Of a stretch of DNA of 64,000 nt, positions 10,668 to 24,725 are shown piece after piece; position 1 is the stretch's first letter; the number at the start of each line of letters is the position of its first letter. The notes beneath the pieces were generated by a model. It had not been told where the DNA came from and did no database searches. It saw nothing but the letters and a program-made list of their open reading frames with translations. The translations under genes were made by a program, and so were the position numbers. The stretch is taken from positions 11,609,501-11,673,500 of the forward strand of contig JAWUZG010000029.1 in NCBI GenBank assembly GCA_036785705.1, in the 5' to 3' direction. Source of the DNA: Acanthornis magna (taxonomy: Eukaryota; Chordata; Aves; Passeriformes; Acanthizidae).

Positions 10668-11107
10668 AGAGAGTATCCAAAAGGGGCCATGAAGATGGTG
10701 ACCAGTCTAGAGCGGAACTCATATGGGAACTGGCTGAGGTCACTTGGCTTGTTAAGCCTGGAGGAGACTGAGGGGAGACGACATTGCAGTCAGCAGCTTC
10801 CTCACAAGGGGAAGAGGGGCAGGCACCGGTCTCTTCTCTGTGGTGACCAGTAACCTCCAGGACCTGAAGGAACAGCATGGAGCTGAGTCAGGGAAGGTTC
10901 AGGTTGGGCAACCACCAGAGAGTGGTTGGGCACTGGAACAGGCTTCCCAGGGAAGTGGTCACAGCACCAAGCCTGACAGAGTTCAAGAGGCGTTTGGACA
11001 ATGCTCTTAGGCATGTGGTGTGATTCTTGGGGCTGTCTTGCACAGGGCCAGGAGTTGGACTCAATGATCCTTGTGGGTCCCTTCCAATTCAGTAATTCTG
11101 TGATTCT
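10668..11107 (+). mobile_element. CR1 LINE 3' fragment of a second subfamily
   Basis: This copy is in the sense direction. It has the CR1 end-of-ORF2 and 3'-UTR order: 'ccatgaagatggtgaccag', 'ctggaggagactgagggga', 'ggttgggcactggaacaggc', 'aagtggtcacagcaccaagc', 'ccaggagttggactcaatga', and a tail AATTCTGTGATTCT. The wording of the 3' UTR differs from the copies at 646, 7838 and 59917, so it comes from a different CR1 lineage. It appears less decayed in its last 250 bp. A short internal deletion is likely around 10890-10920. Confidence 0.92.
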
Positions 11108-14100
11108 AATCCCTGCTGATATCCATTTATCAGGTTGGAATAGATCAAAACCGCAAGTTATTGGCAGTGAAATACCATCTCTGTTTCCCAATTATTTGTA
11201 TTTATTTATTTATCTCCTGATAAGGTAGTATACAGTCTAAAAACATCTCTTTCTTTAATTCCTCTGCAGGAGCCAGCAGGGCACAGCTTTGGAGCTGTAA
11301 CATGAAGTAAAATCACAGCAGTTGGAAGCTGAGTTAAAAGCTGAGTTGCAACTAACAAATGGAGCCTCTTCTGTTATTTATACTAATAGTTGGGGTCATG
11401 TGAAATGACTGACCTGTATGTGGGATGACAACCAGAAAGAACTTGAGAATCTCTATGCTCAGACACATCAGTTTTCTCCAGACTTTTTTTTCTCCAGACA
11501 AAACTCTGCCTTTCCGTGAAACAATCACAAGGATTCTCACATTCCTTCTCCAGAACAAAGACTTTGAGAAAATCAATATTTCAATCCTTCCCAAGTTTTT
11601 TAAAATATAAATCACAGAATTTACATTTCAATTAATGATTTGGAAAACTTGATTTATGAGGAAGAAAGACTGGGTTTGTGCTGTTTGTAATCCCTTCAGT
11701 TGTATGCATGCAGCCAGAGTGGTTTATGCCTTAAGAAAACTAAGGGAAAGGTCATGTTCACATGGGTTTTCTCACTCTGGAAGTGTGTATCATCTCCTCA
11801 GTGCTAGAAATATTGCTAATTCCCAACAGTCCTATAGGAATTTCCATAATGGATTTTCATCAGGAAAAGTGTCTCTGTAAGCCTTTTTTGTTGCCATATT
11901 AACAACACTGACAAACAGGTTTGACTACATGTCTTTTGACAAGAAGTATACAATTTGTCAGTGATATTTCTGATATTTCTGTAAGCAAACAAGTAGAATT
12001 GCATATGTTTTTAAATATAATAATGGGCTTCTCAGTTTTTTTTCAGGACCTATATGCTTACGTTTTCTACATGTTGATCCTCCCTCTAACCTTTGAGCTC
12101 AGTGGCCAATTTCCATCAAACATCACAAGGGGTAGCAGTTAGGTATTACTAAAGGCTGCAAGAACTACGGGGCTATTAAGATAGAGAGAGACCTTACAAA
12201 CATATTCACTGATAAGAAAGCTAATAAGCTTTCTCCTTTCTAGACACCAGAGAATTCAAATGGAGCAAACTCAGAGGGAAATACAGAGTTACTTGTTTTC
12301 ACTTGCAAATCATGTAAAGAGCGAGACAGTTTAAGGCCCCACTAGTCTGCAAGGGGTGGCTGGCAAACATATGGCAACATGGAAATGGGCTTCTAATGCA
12401 TTCAGCTGGGCTATGCAGTTTCAACAGTGACTTCTGGAATAAAGTCATACAAGACCAAGATCTGGTTTCTAACTGGGGTGTGAAGATGGCTTTACTGGCA
12501 ATTACTGAACACACTTTCAACTATGTGCAATGTTACTAGCAGTGGTGATCCAGTTGGAGACACATATCTAAGGCATAACTTCTTGAATTGGTTAAATGAA
12601 AATGTGATGCAGCTGCAAACATTTTTGTCCTCATGGTATCTCCATGACTAAAGAGGAGTAGCAGTTACCTATGCATTTTCCTTCTTACATGTCAGGTACT
12701 TTAAAGAGTCAGACAGGTAAGAGAGAATGTCCTGGTATTTTATTGTTTGCAAAGTAAATCAAACAGTAAATATGCCAGTTAAACAGCTGCAGGGAGAGAA
12801 AAGTTTTAGGTGAGCAATAGCTTTCTGGAACAGGACTTGAATGGACCTTTCTTTATCCTGTAAAACTGTCATATAAAAGATGTAGACCTCTGTGTTTTAC
12901 GGTGTCAGATCAGAACTCTGGTTTGTCTCAGACATGGACTAAGGTTTTTTACTTGCAGATCTAGCATTGTGTTTTATTTGAAATTTTTTTGTGTGCTACT
13001 AATTATTCCCAAGCAGGGCTTCAAATTAGGCCTATATTTTCAATAATTTGTCATCCATTCAAAATATTATGAAAACATTACCAAAATGTCAACAAATCGT
13101 TTTGTTGCAGAATGCTAAAGAAAACTTATTTCAAATACTTAATTTAAAACATTGTTAAAATGGCCTTGGAAAATCTATCAAAACTGGCTATCATCATGAT
13201 TTATTTTTAGAAGAGCATTTGTTTTTGTAGAAAATACTATTTCCGTTTAGCAAACTCCTTGTCTTTTTAAATTTCAAATAATTCTAAGACACTACGAAGA
13301 AAAATTCGAGACAAATCAGCATTTCTACCAAGAAAGATCTCTTGCAAAGCAGTGAATACAGGAGTCTACTGATATAGTTGATTTTTAACTTTCAAAGGCC
13401 TTTGACCTTACAGCCCACAAGAGGCTACTGATGAGAACAGAGCTGGGATCCAGCTTTTGCTTCCATCAGTAGCATTCTTTAATCATGTGACACCCCATTA
13501 ACATTAAGGGACCTATTAGTCTGCCCACATGAAAGAAATTGCAGTCAGCTCCCACAAAGACACTGATAGGGTAGTATATGATAAAATGACACTGAGACCT
13601 GAAATAGTGTTTCTCACTCTAAAAGTTTCCTTGCTTTCTGCTACTGGCTCGACTTTCTTTTGAGGTTATAAGCCCTTTAGAGCAGAGACTCTTCTCCATG
13701 GTGCCTAGCTGTAGACCAAGCAATGAGCTGGCTGTGCTTTATGGACATGTATGAAATGTGGGAGGTGCATAACTGTCTGCAGGAATTGGGGCTTCTTTGT
13801 GCATCACGTCATGGCACAGCCCATGCTGCCCAACAGTTCTGGGTCCATAACCACAGAAGCAATAAACCCTAAAGGATCTCTCATAATTTGAGAACAAAGA
13901 GATACGTAAGTTAAGTCAAATCAAGAAGAAAAAAAGGGGGACCCTTTTTTTCATAGCTCTTTTTACAACAGCATATAATTATTCTGTGGAACTTGCTATT
14001 TAAAGATACTCCCAAACCTCAGTTTTGATGGCAGTGATTTGATTAGGGAAGGGCATAACTCGTGGCAGGAATGGAATAACTAGTACCCCAGCAAAGAATT

Positions 14101-17100
14101 TCCCAAGTGCAGACTGAAAAGGTGTCTGTTCCATTCTCTATAGCATACAAGCTATGTTGAGGCACTGCCAATAAGAGTATCATCCCTTTCACCTCCAGGA
14201 AGTAGTAATAGACCCATCTGGATCAATGGCAATGTAAAATTTATTGTCACTGGAAAAATCACTCCTTCCTACAGTCTTTTTTTTTTTTTTTCTTTGAGAG
14301 TGTTCAGAGCTAAAAACCTAAGAAAGAAACAAGAGACTTAATGGTAGCCAGAATTTTTCATGCTCAAAGGATAAGTTCATCTGAAACCTGATAGGTTCCT
14401 GATTTACATTACAGGGACTCTGTCAGATATTTTAAGATTGTTTTATATTTTCTTGTGTAAAGTTTGTGTCAGCATCTCTAATTTCAGCTCAGGACAACAC
14501 AGGCAGAAAAAGGGATGCAGGCATCTCCTGGTGTATTCTCAGATAACTGGCACCTGCACAGTAAGCATGACATGCTCCAGATACCTCAGATTTTTATTCC
14601 CTTCAAGTACAGTCGAGCTAAGTATGTGTGCTGGCCAGTTATCAGGACAGCCATCACTTGATCTGCACTACTGCACATCCACTCAAGTCCCTGCCTATCC
14701 AGAAATTGCAGACATGAGACCAAATCCCTGTTTTTCTGTTTCAACAAAATTTAGGGGGTGAGGGCAAGAAAGGACATGCATGGAAAGTATTAAGATATGT
14801 AAGTGAATACCCAGCTTTTTATGAAAGAAGGGATTGCTCCTCCACTAACCACTAGAGTGCTGTTTGTTCCTGAGTGCCTCCTCAGCTCCCAGGACATGGC
14901 ACAAAGGTATTACAAGAGCAGAGCAGAGCAGTCTGCCAGTTCCAAGCCTTCTTCACCATGCTCCATGCATGGCATGGCCCAGCACCTTCTTCCAGTGGCA
15001 TCTGTGGGACAAGGAATAGAGTTAGGAGTGTGGTTATGGCAAAATTGTCTGGATGAGAACAAGGCATAGGGGGCTCAGTGATGAAACTGATTGGAATTAG
15101 CAAGGCAGCTCCTCCCTGCTTGCAACTCTGGTGTAGCCATTACCTCCTGGCAGAATACCCTTGGGATTTTTCTCTCCCCCTGTGCCATACACGCTGTGTC
15201 AGTGCTAGAGAGGTGAAAATAACCACACAAATAATTCACTAATTGGCAGGAGAGCATGAAAGGCTGAGATTGTGCCTTTGTGAAGAGGAAAACCTCTAAA
15301 AACTGCCAGTCTAATGATTATAAAATACCTATCTCACCTCATTCTTGTCTTTATAGTCCTTATTATTATTTATAATGAAAATTATCAAATGCTTGCTAAG
15401 TTTTATCCAGTCCATAGAAAAGAAACCATTGCTCTTCAGAAAAATTTATCATTTTTGAAGTTCCAGTCCTACAGGTTTGCAAATGTCACTGCACATGACT
15501 GGAGACTTAGAGACTCTAACTAATAACTTCACTTATGGGCAGTCCCAGGAAACTTCATGCATACATTTCAGTGCATAAGTATTTGCAGAAACAAGATCCA
15601 ATCATCCTGGAAATCCATGTATTTTGTATATTTATAATTTGTTATGTCTGAGCCATTGTGTCATGGCTGTTGTGATGACACTCTCTTTTTTTTTTTAGTG
15701 GAAACAAGCTGGTTTAGATTTTGCTTCCAAGTATTTTCTTTCCAAATGCTTCTCTGTGCTTGTTTGTCTTTTTAGGTGTCATCCTGACATCTGTACTCTG
15801 AAAAATATAACCTTCTCAGTCTGAAATGCTGTTCTTGTAGCTAAAAGATTTTATAATAACATTTATCTCTGTCCACTAAACATCACACTCTTATTTAAAG
15901 AAAGATTTTACAAGCTCTTGAATATCATAAAAAGAGTCTTGAGTCTTAAAGTCTTAAAAGCTTGTTGCTCATATATGTGGAGCTTTACACTGCGTTCTGA
16001 GACTCTATAGTCACATCTCATTTACAATAGCAAGATACAATGAAATAACCTAGGAGGGCTATTTTGCCTGCAGTTCTTGATGCCTTGGCTTTTGTTTATT
16101 CTAAAAATTGCAAAGGGTGAATTCAGCCTATAGGTTTTGTAAGCAATAGGGATTAAGCCTAGTTATAATTTAATTCAAGCCATGCTGAAGTGGTTGCAAG
16201 AGGAAGAAAGACACAATTTCCTCATAGTGACACTTCAAAGAGAAGTCTTAGTTGTGTAAATCTGGATGCTCCAGTTCTAGCAAGGGTAGGAATCCTGTGT
16301 GTGTATATAATCAGCCTTCTGCCTAACAGAGCACTTGGAGCTTCCACAGCAGCACTGCAGGTTACACCTGCACCTACGGCGCCTCCTGAACCCAAGGGGG
16401 ATCATGGGACGCCATTCACCATTTGTGAAGACCAGGTTCTACCAGCTGTCGTGAGGGTTATTGGGCAGAGCCAGTTGCTTTGGCCAGCGTTGATCCCTAC
16501 AGTCATTTTATAACAATGCAAGACTTTTTATATTGACCGTCTGCTGTTTGACTAAGTTTTCCTGAGTGCCTTTTGGACTGTTCAGCCAGCTACCTGTGCA
16601 GCAAGTATGCCAGGTATTTTCTCAGCTTGCTGGCACAGACATTGTTCCTGCTGAACCTTCTATGATTATTAACCAACAGAAGGTTGGTAAGAGGGAGCTT
16701 CTTGACATCTATCCAGGATCTAGGTGTTACCATAACACAAATGGTCTTTAAAAGCAGTATTTCATGCACTTTCACTCCATTTTTACATCTGTCATTATAA
16801 GTTGCATGAACTTGAAATGTTCTTTTTTTGTTTGTTTTAATGAGATTCTGTGGCAAGACATGGACTTCCTTCAAGTCTCCATGGTCCTAGAACATGTGAG
16901 CCCTCAGGTCACATAGTACACTGGGTGTTGCATGTCAGGCTCCATTTTCAAACACCTGCATCAGCACACAACCTACAAACAGCTCTTAAACACAGTTAAA
17001 TATCCTCAATAATTTGCAAGTCAAAGATTCCCATCCCCTTATTTTGCCAGGTTGCTCCAATAATATTGTGTTGATGTCCAGAGTGTTTTGCTGCCTTCTA

Positions 17101-20100
17101 CAAAGTCATCAGTGTTCGGCAAACACCAGCCTTGGTTATCAACCATGAGATGTGATGCCATCTTATGCTTGGAAAAATATATGGCACATGCTTAGGAGTG
17201 CCTACTCACACAGCTACTGAGCCAGATATCAAAGTGATGAGTAATATGGAGGCTCAGCAAGTTCCTAATCAGCTATTAATTGTGTGCTTCAGTAACTAGC
17301 TTCTGCTGAAAACCAGTTCTCCATAGGCCACAATTTTAGGGTGGAAATGGCAAGTTAAATGAGCACATAAAGATGCTGTGGTTAACCTTGTCAGTCAGTA
17401 GATGGCTCTATTGCTTCTAGCCATCTTTAGGGAACAGCACTGCATTGCCGTGGCCAAGGAGAGTGCCCTTCCCCAGCAATACCAGGAGCCACTGAAAGTG
17501 CATGCAGACCTTTCCACTTTGTTGTTTCCAAGTGGCTCAATTTGCACACAATATTGTTCATATATCTGTTTTTATGCAAGTACTTGTTAGTTGCACAAAA
17601 TCTTTGTAACTCTCTGAGCAGTCTATCTGTTTTATACAGCTTAGCTTAAGTAATTATCATCTGCTCTTGACATCACATAATTTCACAGCAACAGGTTACA
17701 AATACCCCACTGTGAACGAACTGGTTGTTTCAACAGTTTAAAAGTGGGCTGTGAGTTTCTGCAGTTGTATTGTGGGCTCAGATCTGGTCTGTATTCATAG
17801 TCACTGTCCTGGTTCCTTCCCACTCTCACCTTGTGGCCTAGCAATTGTGCTAGTGATGGGTTTCCTGTCAGCTTAAAACATGGCAACATTCACATCACCA
17901 AAAAATTACAATTGCTTCATTGATTAGCTCCAGCAGTGAGAATGAATAAGCACAGAGCTCAAGCTACCCTTCCCTTCCAAAGAAACAGTCACACCAAATT
18001 GGAATTGCAAGAGACTGCCAGGGCATCAGGAGGAAGCTTGCAGTGTTAGGCTCTCTCTATTCTGCAGATAAAAACAACATTTCAGTTACCCAGAAAATCT
18101 ATTAATGAGTTTTCTCATGCATTAAATGATCACACAAAAACCTCTTCCCCTCTGTCCTAAAAACACAAGCCAGTATGATGCCAAAAGAGCTCAGTGGTGG
18201 TGGAATTTGCAATGGGCACAAGGAGATTGTATTGGTTTCAATGGAAAGAAATGAAAAAAGAGACAAGTTTATTCTTTGGCAGTTGTGGGAAAATACATCA
18301 AAACTTGCAGCGGATATAAAATGTTCAGGAAAAAAATAGTAAACACTTTCAGATGCAGGAGGATTAATGTTCAGAAGGTGGTAATATTATCTGAGTTCCT
18401 GGAGCAAGGAAAGCAGATCCTCTAGGCAGGATCTGCAGTCCTCTGAAAGCACTGGGAATGTTTGTATGGGTTTCAATAGCCCATAGAGCTGCCAAATGTC
18501 ATGCATTTCACTCAGGCAAGGGAGGACCTTCTCACGCTGGCCTGGCTTTCAGCTGGTTTCTCAGGCACTTGGGCTGGCAGTGGGAAAATGTGTCAGGCTT
18601 TTGGCTTGTAGTTCTGTCTTTGGACTGTTAGGGGCCCCCATGGCTCTATTCCTGTGTAACCATGACCTGTCTGTAACTGGAGTATGGCCCTAAGCAGTGG
18701 ACCTGATCCAGGGCAAGGGTACCAGGATAAAGGTTCCCAAGCTGACACATCTGTCATCAGTGATGGCAGGATCCCCTCCAACATTTTGCTCCACAGCTAA
18801 AGTAGCTTCCACTTCTAGAAAGTCCAAGTCAGAGTATCCACTGCTTTTCTCACCCAAGATGATGAATGTCTTACTCATTCATCATCCTTCTGCACTGAAA
18901 CCTCATGGGTCTGATGTTCTCTGTGCTTCTCCCGACGGTACTGTCAGCCCTGGTCTCTTCCCATCAGTCCCCTTGCTACTTCCCAGCAGCATCCATCTAG
19001 GAGCCCTCTCCAGCGCTGTGCTACCCCACACCTCTGCTCTGCATGGCTTAGAGAAATGTGTGTTACCTGCTAGTCTGAAAATTGCTTGCAAGCGTGTGTA
19101 AAATTGCACACGGGGAGTGTGGCACCTTTTGGAACCGCTGTTAGAGTCCCAGTCTGGGGCAATATAACGAGGACAATAATAATCACAAAATCGAAGAAAC
19201 AGGAGTAGCTGAGGCCCATCAAATTTTCGACTTGTGGAAAATGCCTGCAGTCAAGGAATGACTGCACAGCATGTGGAAATGAATGACCAAGGTTTGGAAC
19301 AAGATAGGGTTTATATTGCCATAGATTTCACACTGGATGGCAAAAACCATCAAACATCGAAATAGCAGAGGAATTTATCTAGAAAATGCTGCTTTACAGA
19401 GCTATGAGAACATGGAACGTTAAAAATCCGTATTCAATGAGGGGTCGGGGGAGATATTTAACCTTTCTTGGACTGTACACATACGAAAACTTGTGTTAGA
19501 TGGTTACAAGCTTTAAAGAAGGCTGACCCATTTTGCTGTTTAAAATATTCTGAGACTTCCATGGAGACTTATCTGATGCCACCTATATATAATGACCTAG
19601 ATTTTAAAAACAGTTGGGAAGCAGACGTCTGGAAATCTGCTGTGAATTTTAATGTTTTCCATGCAAAGATTGAGTGTAAACTGGCAGTTTAATTTCACTT
19701 ATGAAGGATCAAAATGCTTTTAGGACTTCCCAGTTATATAATTAGGATTGTCTTGTTTGGAATTTGACCATGAAGTGACAATCCTTTCCCCGCCAGATTC
19801 CTGTCCTAAAGGATGCTCAGGTAAGCACAGGTCTAAAGTCGTTGCTATCTAATAACTGTATGGTTGTCTGTGTGCCATATCTTAATGTGCTTATTAATAA
19901 ATGGGTGTCAGTGTCACAAAATTCACGGGCACCACTGGTGCTTGCTGGCTGAGTTATCACAGTGACCGACTAATGAAGCAGTGAAGAGAATGAATTACTT
20001 CGCCAACATGAAGCACTCAGAATAAAACAGACGTGTGATGATCAGGATGAAGCAATTTACAGGATAGCTTCCCCTCTCCTCAGATTAACAGGCTTCAGTC

Positions 20101-23100
20101 CACAGGTTTTTCTTCCCAGCTATATTCTCTGGAGCTCACTCAACCATCCAAAGCATGGACTATGTGAAGTGGCATTTCTAGAGTTCAGCAGGCAGGCTGC
20201 CAAAAGAATCTCTTCTACTCCTATTTTAATGTGAATTTCTATGAGTTGGGGAAACTAAATCAAGCAGTCATATGAAAGGGAATTGCTGGCAGAAAATATT
20301 TGAGGAAAAAAATAGAAAAGGAAACTAAGATGTCCCTTTTTGTATTTTAAATAGGAAAAAATATCCCAGAGCCTTGTAGGTTCAGGGATCCAAAGGTCAG
20401 CAGAAACAATAAGTAGTAAGCCTTAAAAAAAAACAAATAATCTAGTAGAGGAAAAGAAAGAAAATTTGTAAAAATAATCAAAACCAAGTTAAAGGGTAAT
20501 TAGTGAGATAAATAATACTGATTTCTAAAAAAATATTTCAGCTGACAGCAAGGGGACACAAATATGTTTTTAGTGGAAGCTGACCAAAGATAACTAAAAA
20601 TTGGTCCATGGGAATATAATTGGCTTGATTGTCACAGCTCTTTAAATAAGAGTTTTGAGATTATGGAAACAGTTGTGTGATACTACTGAAAGTGCTCATT
20701 AAAATAAAGTAGGCATTTCTGCAGGCTGCTAGCAAAAATTTCCGAAGAAAAGGTTTGATTAGAGTTTGTTCTTCAAAATGTCTCTGCACAACTTTCAGAG
20801 GCCAGAATGCACATGGAGCCAGAGAAAAGCAGAATTAACTATGCATTTTCTCCCACAGTTTCATCAAAACCTTAGTGAATCACATTATAATCACATTATA
20901 AAATAAATGCTCATTTTAATCCCCTGCAAGTCTCACAAGTGCTATCCCTGTTACACAAACAAGGATGACTCCAGACACAACAGTTATGTCTTGAGAAATA
21001 TCAAGCTAGATCATCTTTCACCAGAGCAAATAAAGGCCAAAAGAGATAAAATACTGTGAAATTATGTTATCGTTTTTAGCAGATGTCAAGGAAAATTCTG
21101 TGTTATAGTAGTAATACTGAATTAAGTCAGGGCTAAATACTAAAGTGATTATTGTTGTGCAGAATGATACAATGGCAGACATATGTGCTATGAATCGCGA
21201 TGTACCAGATGCTTGTTCGGATGAATCTTTGCAAAAATTAAGTCTAGTGCAATAAATTTCAGAGCTTCAGCTTCACAGAAGAACATGTTTTGAACTACCT
21301 CTCATAAATATTTGGTGATTACTCTTGCAATTCTTATTCCTGAATGCAGTCCCGTTAGTATGAGACAATGTTCCTTGAGTCTCTTGAAGTCCAGTATCAG
21401 AGGGGACTGCCACCTGTTTTATGCTGGCCCTGTGGCGGAACAAACTGGTTTTGGATGAGGCAAGCATCAAGGGCATTTGAATGTCAACTGGAAGGACCAG
21501 GTGAAAATCCTGGGCAAAGCAAAGCTTGCAGCCGTGCAGCAGACACATAGAGCCTGAGTAGAAGGCAAGCAAAAAAGCTAGGAATGGACAGAAGACTAAC
21601 GCTACCAGATGCTTTAACATCACCTAATATCAAGTAATTTTCACTTAACTGCTCTTCCTTACCACTGCAACACAAAGAAGCTTTGCCAATGCCTCCCATT
21701 CTTTACTGCACTTTTGCAGCGGAGAATTTAAACCTCACAGAAGCCAATATGGTACTGCTGGCAGAAGAATGGATTTTGCACGATATTTTTAAAAGCAAAT
21801 TGAACTAAACTTTTCTTAGTGTATATTATGGTTTCCAGAAATTACTAGATTTCCAGAAATAGCCTATCTTTTATACCAACTTTAATTAAGAATAACTCAG
21901 GTAGTAAAAATGTATAGCCATTTAACCATCTCATAGCTTGCAAAGTTGTCTTCCCAACAATTTATAGTTCATGCCCTCCACAAACATGACAAGAGTCAAT
22001 CCCCAGAAGTTAAATGAACCACATCCTCTGTGAATATACCAGCCCCCAACCATCTGCAGAAGGCCTGAGAAAATACAGCTAGTAGTATAACCCAGAAGGT
22101 CAATAAACTGATTCTTTCAGATCTGCACTGTTTTGGATTTGGAGATAAAAGCCAGGATGTGAGCTTTCTTAGGCTGTTGCTTCTCCGTGTAGAGCTGCAT
22201 GTTCATAAACTCCCTAAACACAATTCAGGGCTATGTTAGTCTTCAGCTCTTCACACTTATTAGGTATTTTCTAATTACAATTCCCCTCAGTGACAGGACA
22301 ATTGAAATTCCTGTGATTGCTGTTGTAGCTATTTTGCAGGCTTCCTTTCTCTACATAAACATTTCCTGTTCTGCTTTCTCATCCTCCCCCAGTGTCCTAA
22401 AATGGCTTCCTATTGTCATTTTTTTACCCTTTCTTTCACTTGAGTCCAAATTGGTTTTCACTGGTGACAACTCTGTCTGTGATATTTCTTGAGTTACAAA
22501 TACATCACAGCTTCTCCCCAAGCAAAGAGGTTTTCTGTGCGCTACTAAATGCTTTACATAAAATATGTAGTGTAATGTTTAAAATTCTTGACTTGATCTT
22601 AACTTGACCAGAGCTACAGCACAACTGGTTCAAGTTCTGCATCTTACCCTTTTGTAATTTTTCCTCCTGGGTAGTTTATTTTTTATAGAACACCATAGGT
22701 GTAATTTAGCTACTGTTTAGGTGCTGTATTTCTCTGTGATGTATACTTTAGTGCTCTAATGATTTACTACAGAGCCTGCAGTCTGACTGAGATAGTTGCG
22801 GACCATGCAGCAAAAAAGAAGGGAAAGACCAATGCTGAAGAGCACCAGTATGGATTTTAGTTCATTAAAGTCAAGTCAAAGTCAAGCCAAAAAAGAAGAG
22901 TCTTAAGGAGGTTCTTAAGTCTTTGTTATGTAGAATAACAGATGCACTTGAGGAAGGTCTGGGAAATGAGCCTGAGCAATGTTCGTCTATCCTCACCCCC
23001 ACTGCTGAGCTCTGACAGAAAAACTTGCCTCCAGTGACTGCATCATCCCTCTCCTACTGGCCTTAAATCATATTAGTCACTTTTACAGCTTTTGTTTCTC

Positions 23101-23770
23101 ATCATCTTCCCTTCCAGCCATAAAATTTACGAATAGCCCCCAGCTACCACCACTGGCCCTGTCCCCTTAGTAACTTTATCAGTCTCTTGCTTTTTTTCTG
23201 CCTCCCATTCTGGATGTCATCACCATGTGCAGTTAATTTCCATCACATTTTGCTGCCAGTCACCCAAACCTCACCTACACTACAGCCCAAGGGATTCTCC
23301 CAGTAACTCTTAAGGGTGCTGTGGGCTCTCTTCTTTGGTAATTTTCATTTCAAAAATGTAGAAGCCTGGTCCTTTTCCCTTCCCTGAAGGGCTTTCATGA
23401 AATACAAGTCTGCAGCATGTAACTGCATCCTACTCTGAGATGGTGAGTGACTCCATTCTGTACAACTGCAGATCCTATTCCATTAGTGGATCTCAGTTCT
23501 CAAATAAGAGTGCTCCTCATTAACTTGTATGCATTCCCATCATAATTGTCATTATTATGTATGGCCACCAAAAAAAAATTTCTGCTTTACTAAAATAAGT
23601 GGCCATTTTTTAGGGTTCTGCATGTTGCTTAGGAGGAAGATGTTGTAAACATGGCTTCTCCTACATGCAAGAATTATGTTGGTTTATCCTCAGCTGGAAT
23701 ATAATAAGAGACAAAGGAGAAAATTTAGCAGGATATATATCCCTGCTTCTGTTGAAGAAAGGCTTAGAAC
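11108..23770. other. Intergenic DNA (12.7 kb), no gene seen
   Basis: I see no exon with recognisable protein similarity, no tRNA or rRNA and no mobile element I can name. Poly-T runs occur (for example around 14278-14292). The longest open frame, 18697-19101 plus, begins with GTG, is low in recognisable features and is treated as chance. A distal regulatory element could be hidden here but cannot be recognised from one genome. Confidence 0.6.
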
Positions 23771-23771
23771 A

Positions 23772-23829
23772 GAATATATGATATAGAATATAGAATATAG
23801 GATATTGAATGTAGAATATGAAATAGAAT
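23772..23829. repeat. Imperfect 7-bp tandem repeat (GAATATA-type, about 8 copies)
   Basis: Consecutive units read GAATATA, TGATATA, GAATATA, GAATATA, GGATATT, GAATGTA, GAATATG and AAATAGA. The array abuts the 3' end of the CR1 copy at 23828-24725. On the CR1 sense strand the unit is TATATTC, which resembles the ATTCT-type tail repeats of CR1, so the array is best read as an expanded CR1 tail. Confidence 0.75.
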
Positions 23830-24725
23830 AGTTCATCTGGATGGAACCTAAAATGATCACCACGTTAGAGCTGACCAAGTTAAAGCATGGTATTAAGGGC
23901 TTTGTCCAAATAAATGCTTCTTGAACACTGACAACTGCGTTGCATCAACCATCTCTCTAGAAATCTGTTCCAATGTTTGACCACACTCTTGGAAAAGAAA
24001 TGCTTCCCAATGTCCAGTCTAAACCTTTCCTGCTGCAGCTTAGAACCATTCCCCTGTGTCCTATCACTGGATCCCAAGCAGAAGAGATCAGCAACTCAAA
24101 GACTATGCTTTCCTGCCCTTTCACCATCTTTGGCATCCTCTGGACACATCCAAGGATCTTCACATCCTTTTTAAGTTTTAGGGCCCAGAACTATACAATA
24201 TGCTCAAAATTAGGTTGCACCAGCTCAACACAGTGGGATAATTATCCCTCTTGGCTGGTCTGTGCTGTGTTTGATGTACCCCAAGATGAGGTTTGCCCTC
24301 TTGGCTGCCAGGGCACACACTGCTGACTCCTTTTGAGCCTCCTGTCAATTGGCACCCCCAGGCCCCTTTCCATTGGGCTGCTCTCCAGCCACTCCTCCCC
24401 TAGTTTATACTTGTACCCAACAGTACTCTGTCCTAGGTGCAGAATCTGGCATTTCAGGTCATTAAATTTCATCCCATTAATCATAATGCAATGTTCCAAT
24501 CCATCCATATCCCTCTTCAAGGCTTCTTGTCCTTTGAAATAGTCAACAACACTTCCCAGTTCAGTAGACTTGCTAATGGTACATTCAACTTCTCTATCCA
24601 GAGCATTGATAAATGTATTGAGCAGAACTGTCCCCAGGATTGAGCCTCGAGGAACACTGCTGGTGACTGATCCCCATCCAGACATAGCCTCATTCCCTAT
24701 AACGCTTTCAATTCTGCCCTCCAGT
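23828..24725 (-). mobile_element. CR1 LINE, 3' ~0.9 kb with part of ORF2
   Basis: The antisense CR1 3' end starts at about 23828 (AGTTCATCTGGATGGAACC) and passes into the last part of ORF2. Minus-strand frames contain SVTSSVPRGSILGTVLLNTF (reverse-transcriptase segment, near 24680-24610) and CQILHLGQSTVGYKYKLGEE, both typical of CR1 ORF2. The copy is 5'-truncated and frame-broken. Overall divergence appears higher than in the copy at 10668. Confidence 0.9.

Noticed and set aside
18697..19101. 134-codon open frame in the intergenic region
   Set aside because: Starts with GTG, has no recognisable domain, no splice or promoter context and no similarity to any protein family I know.
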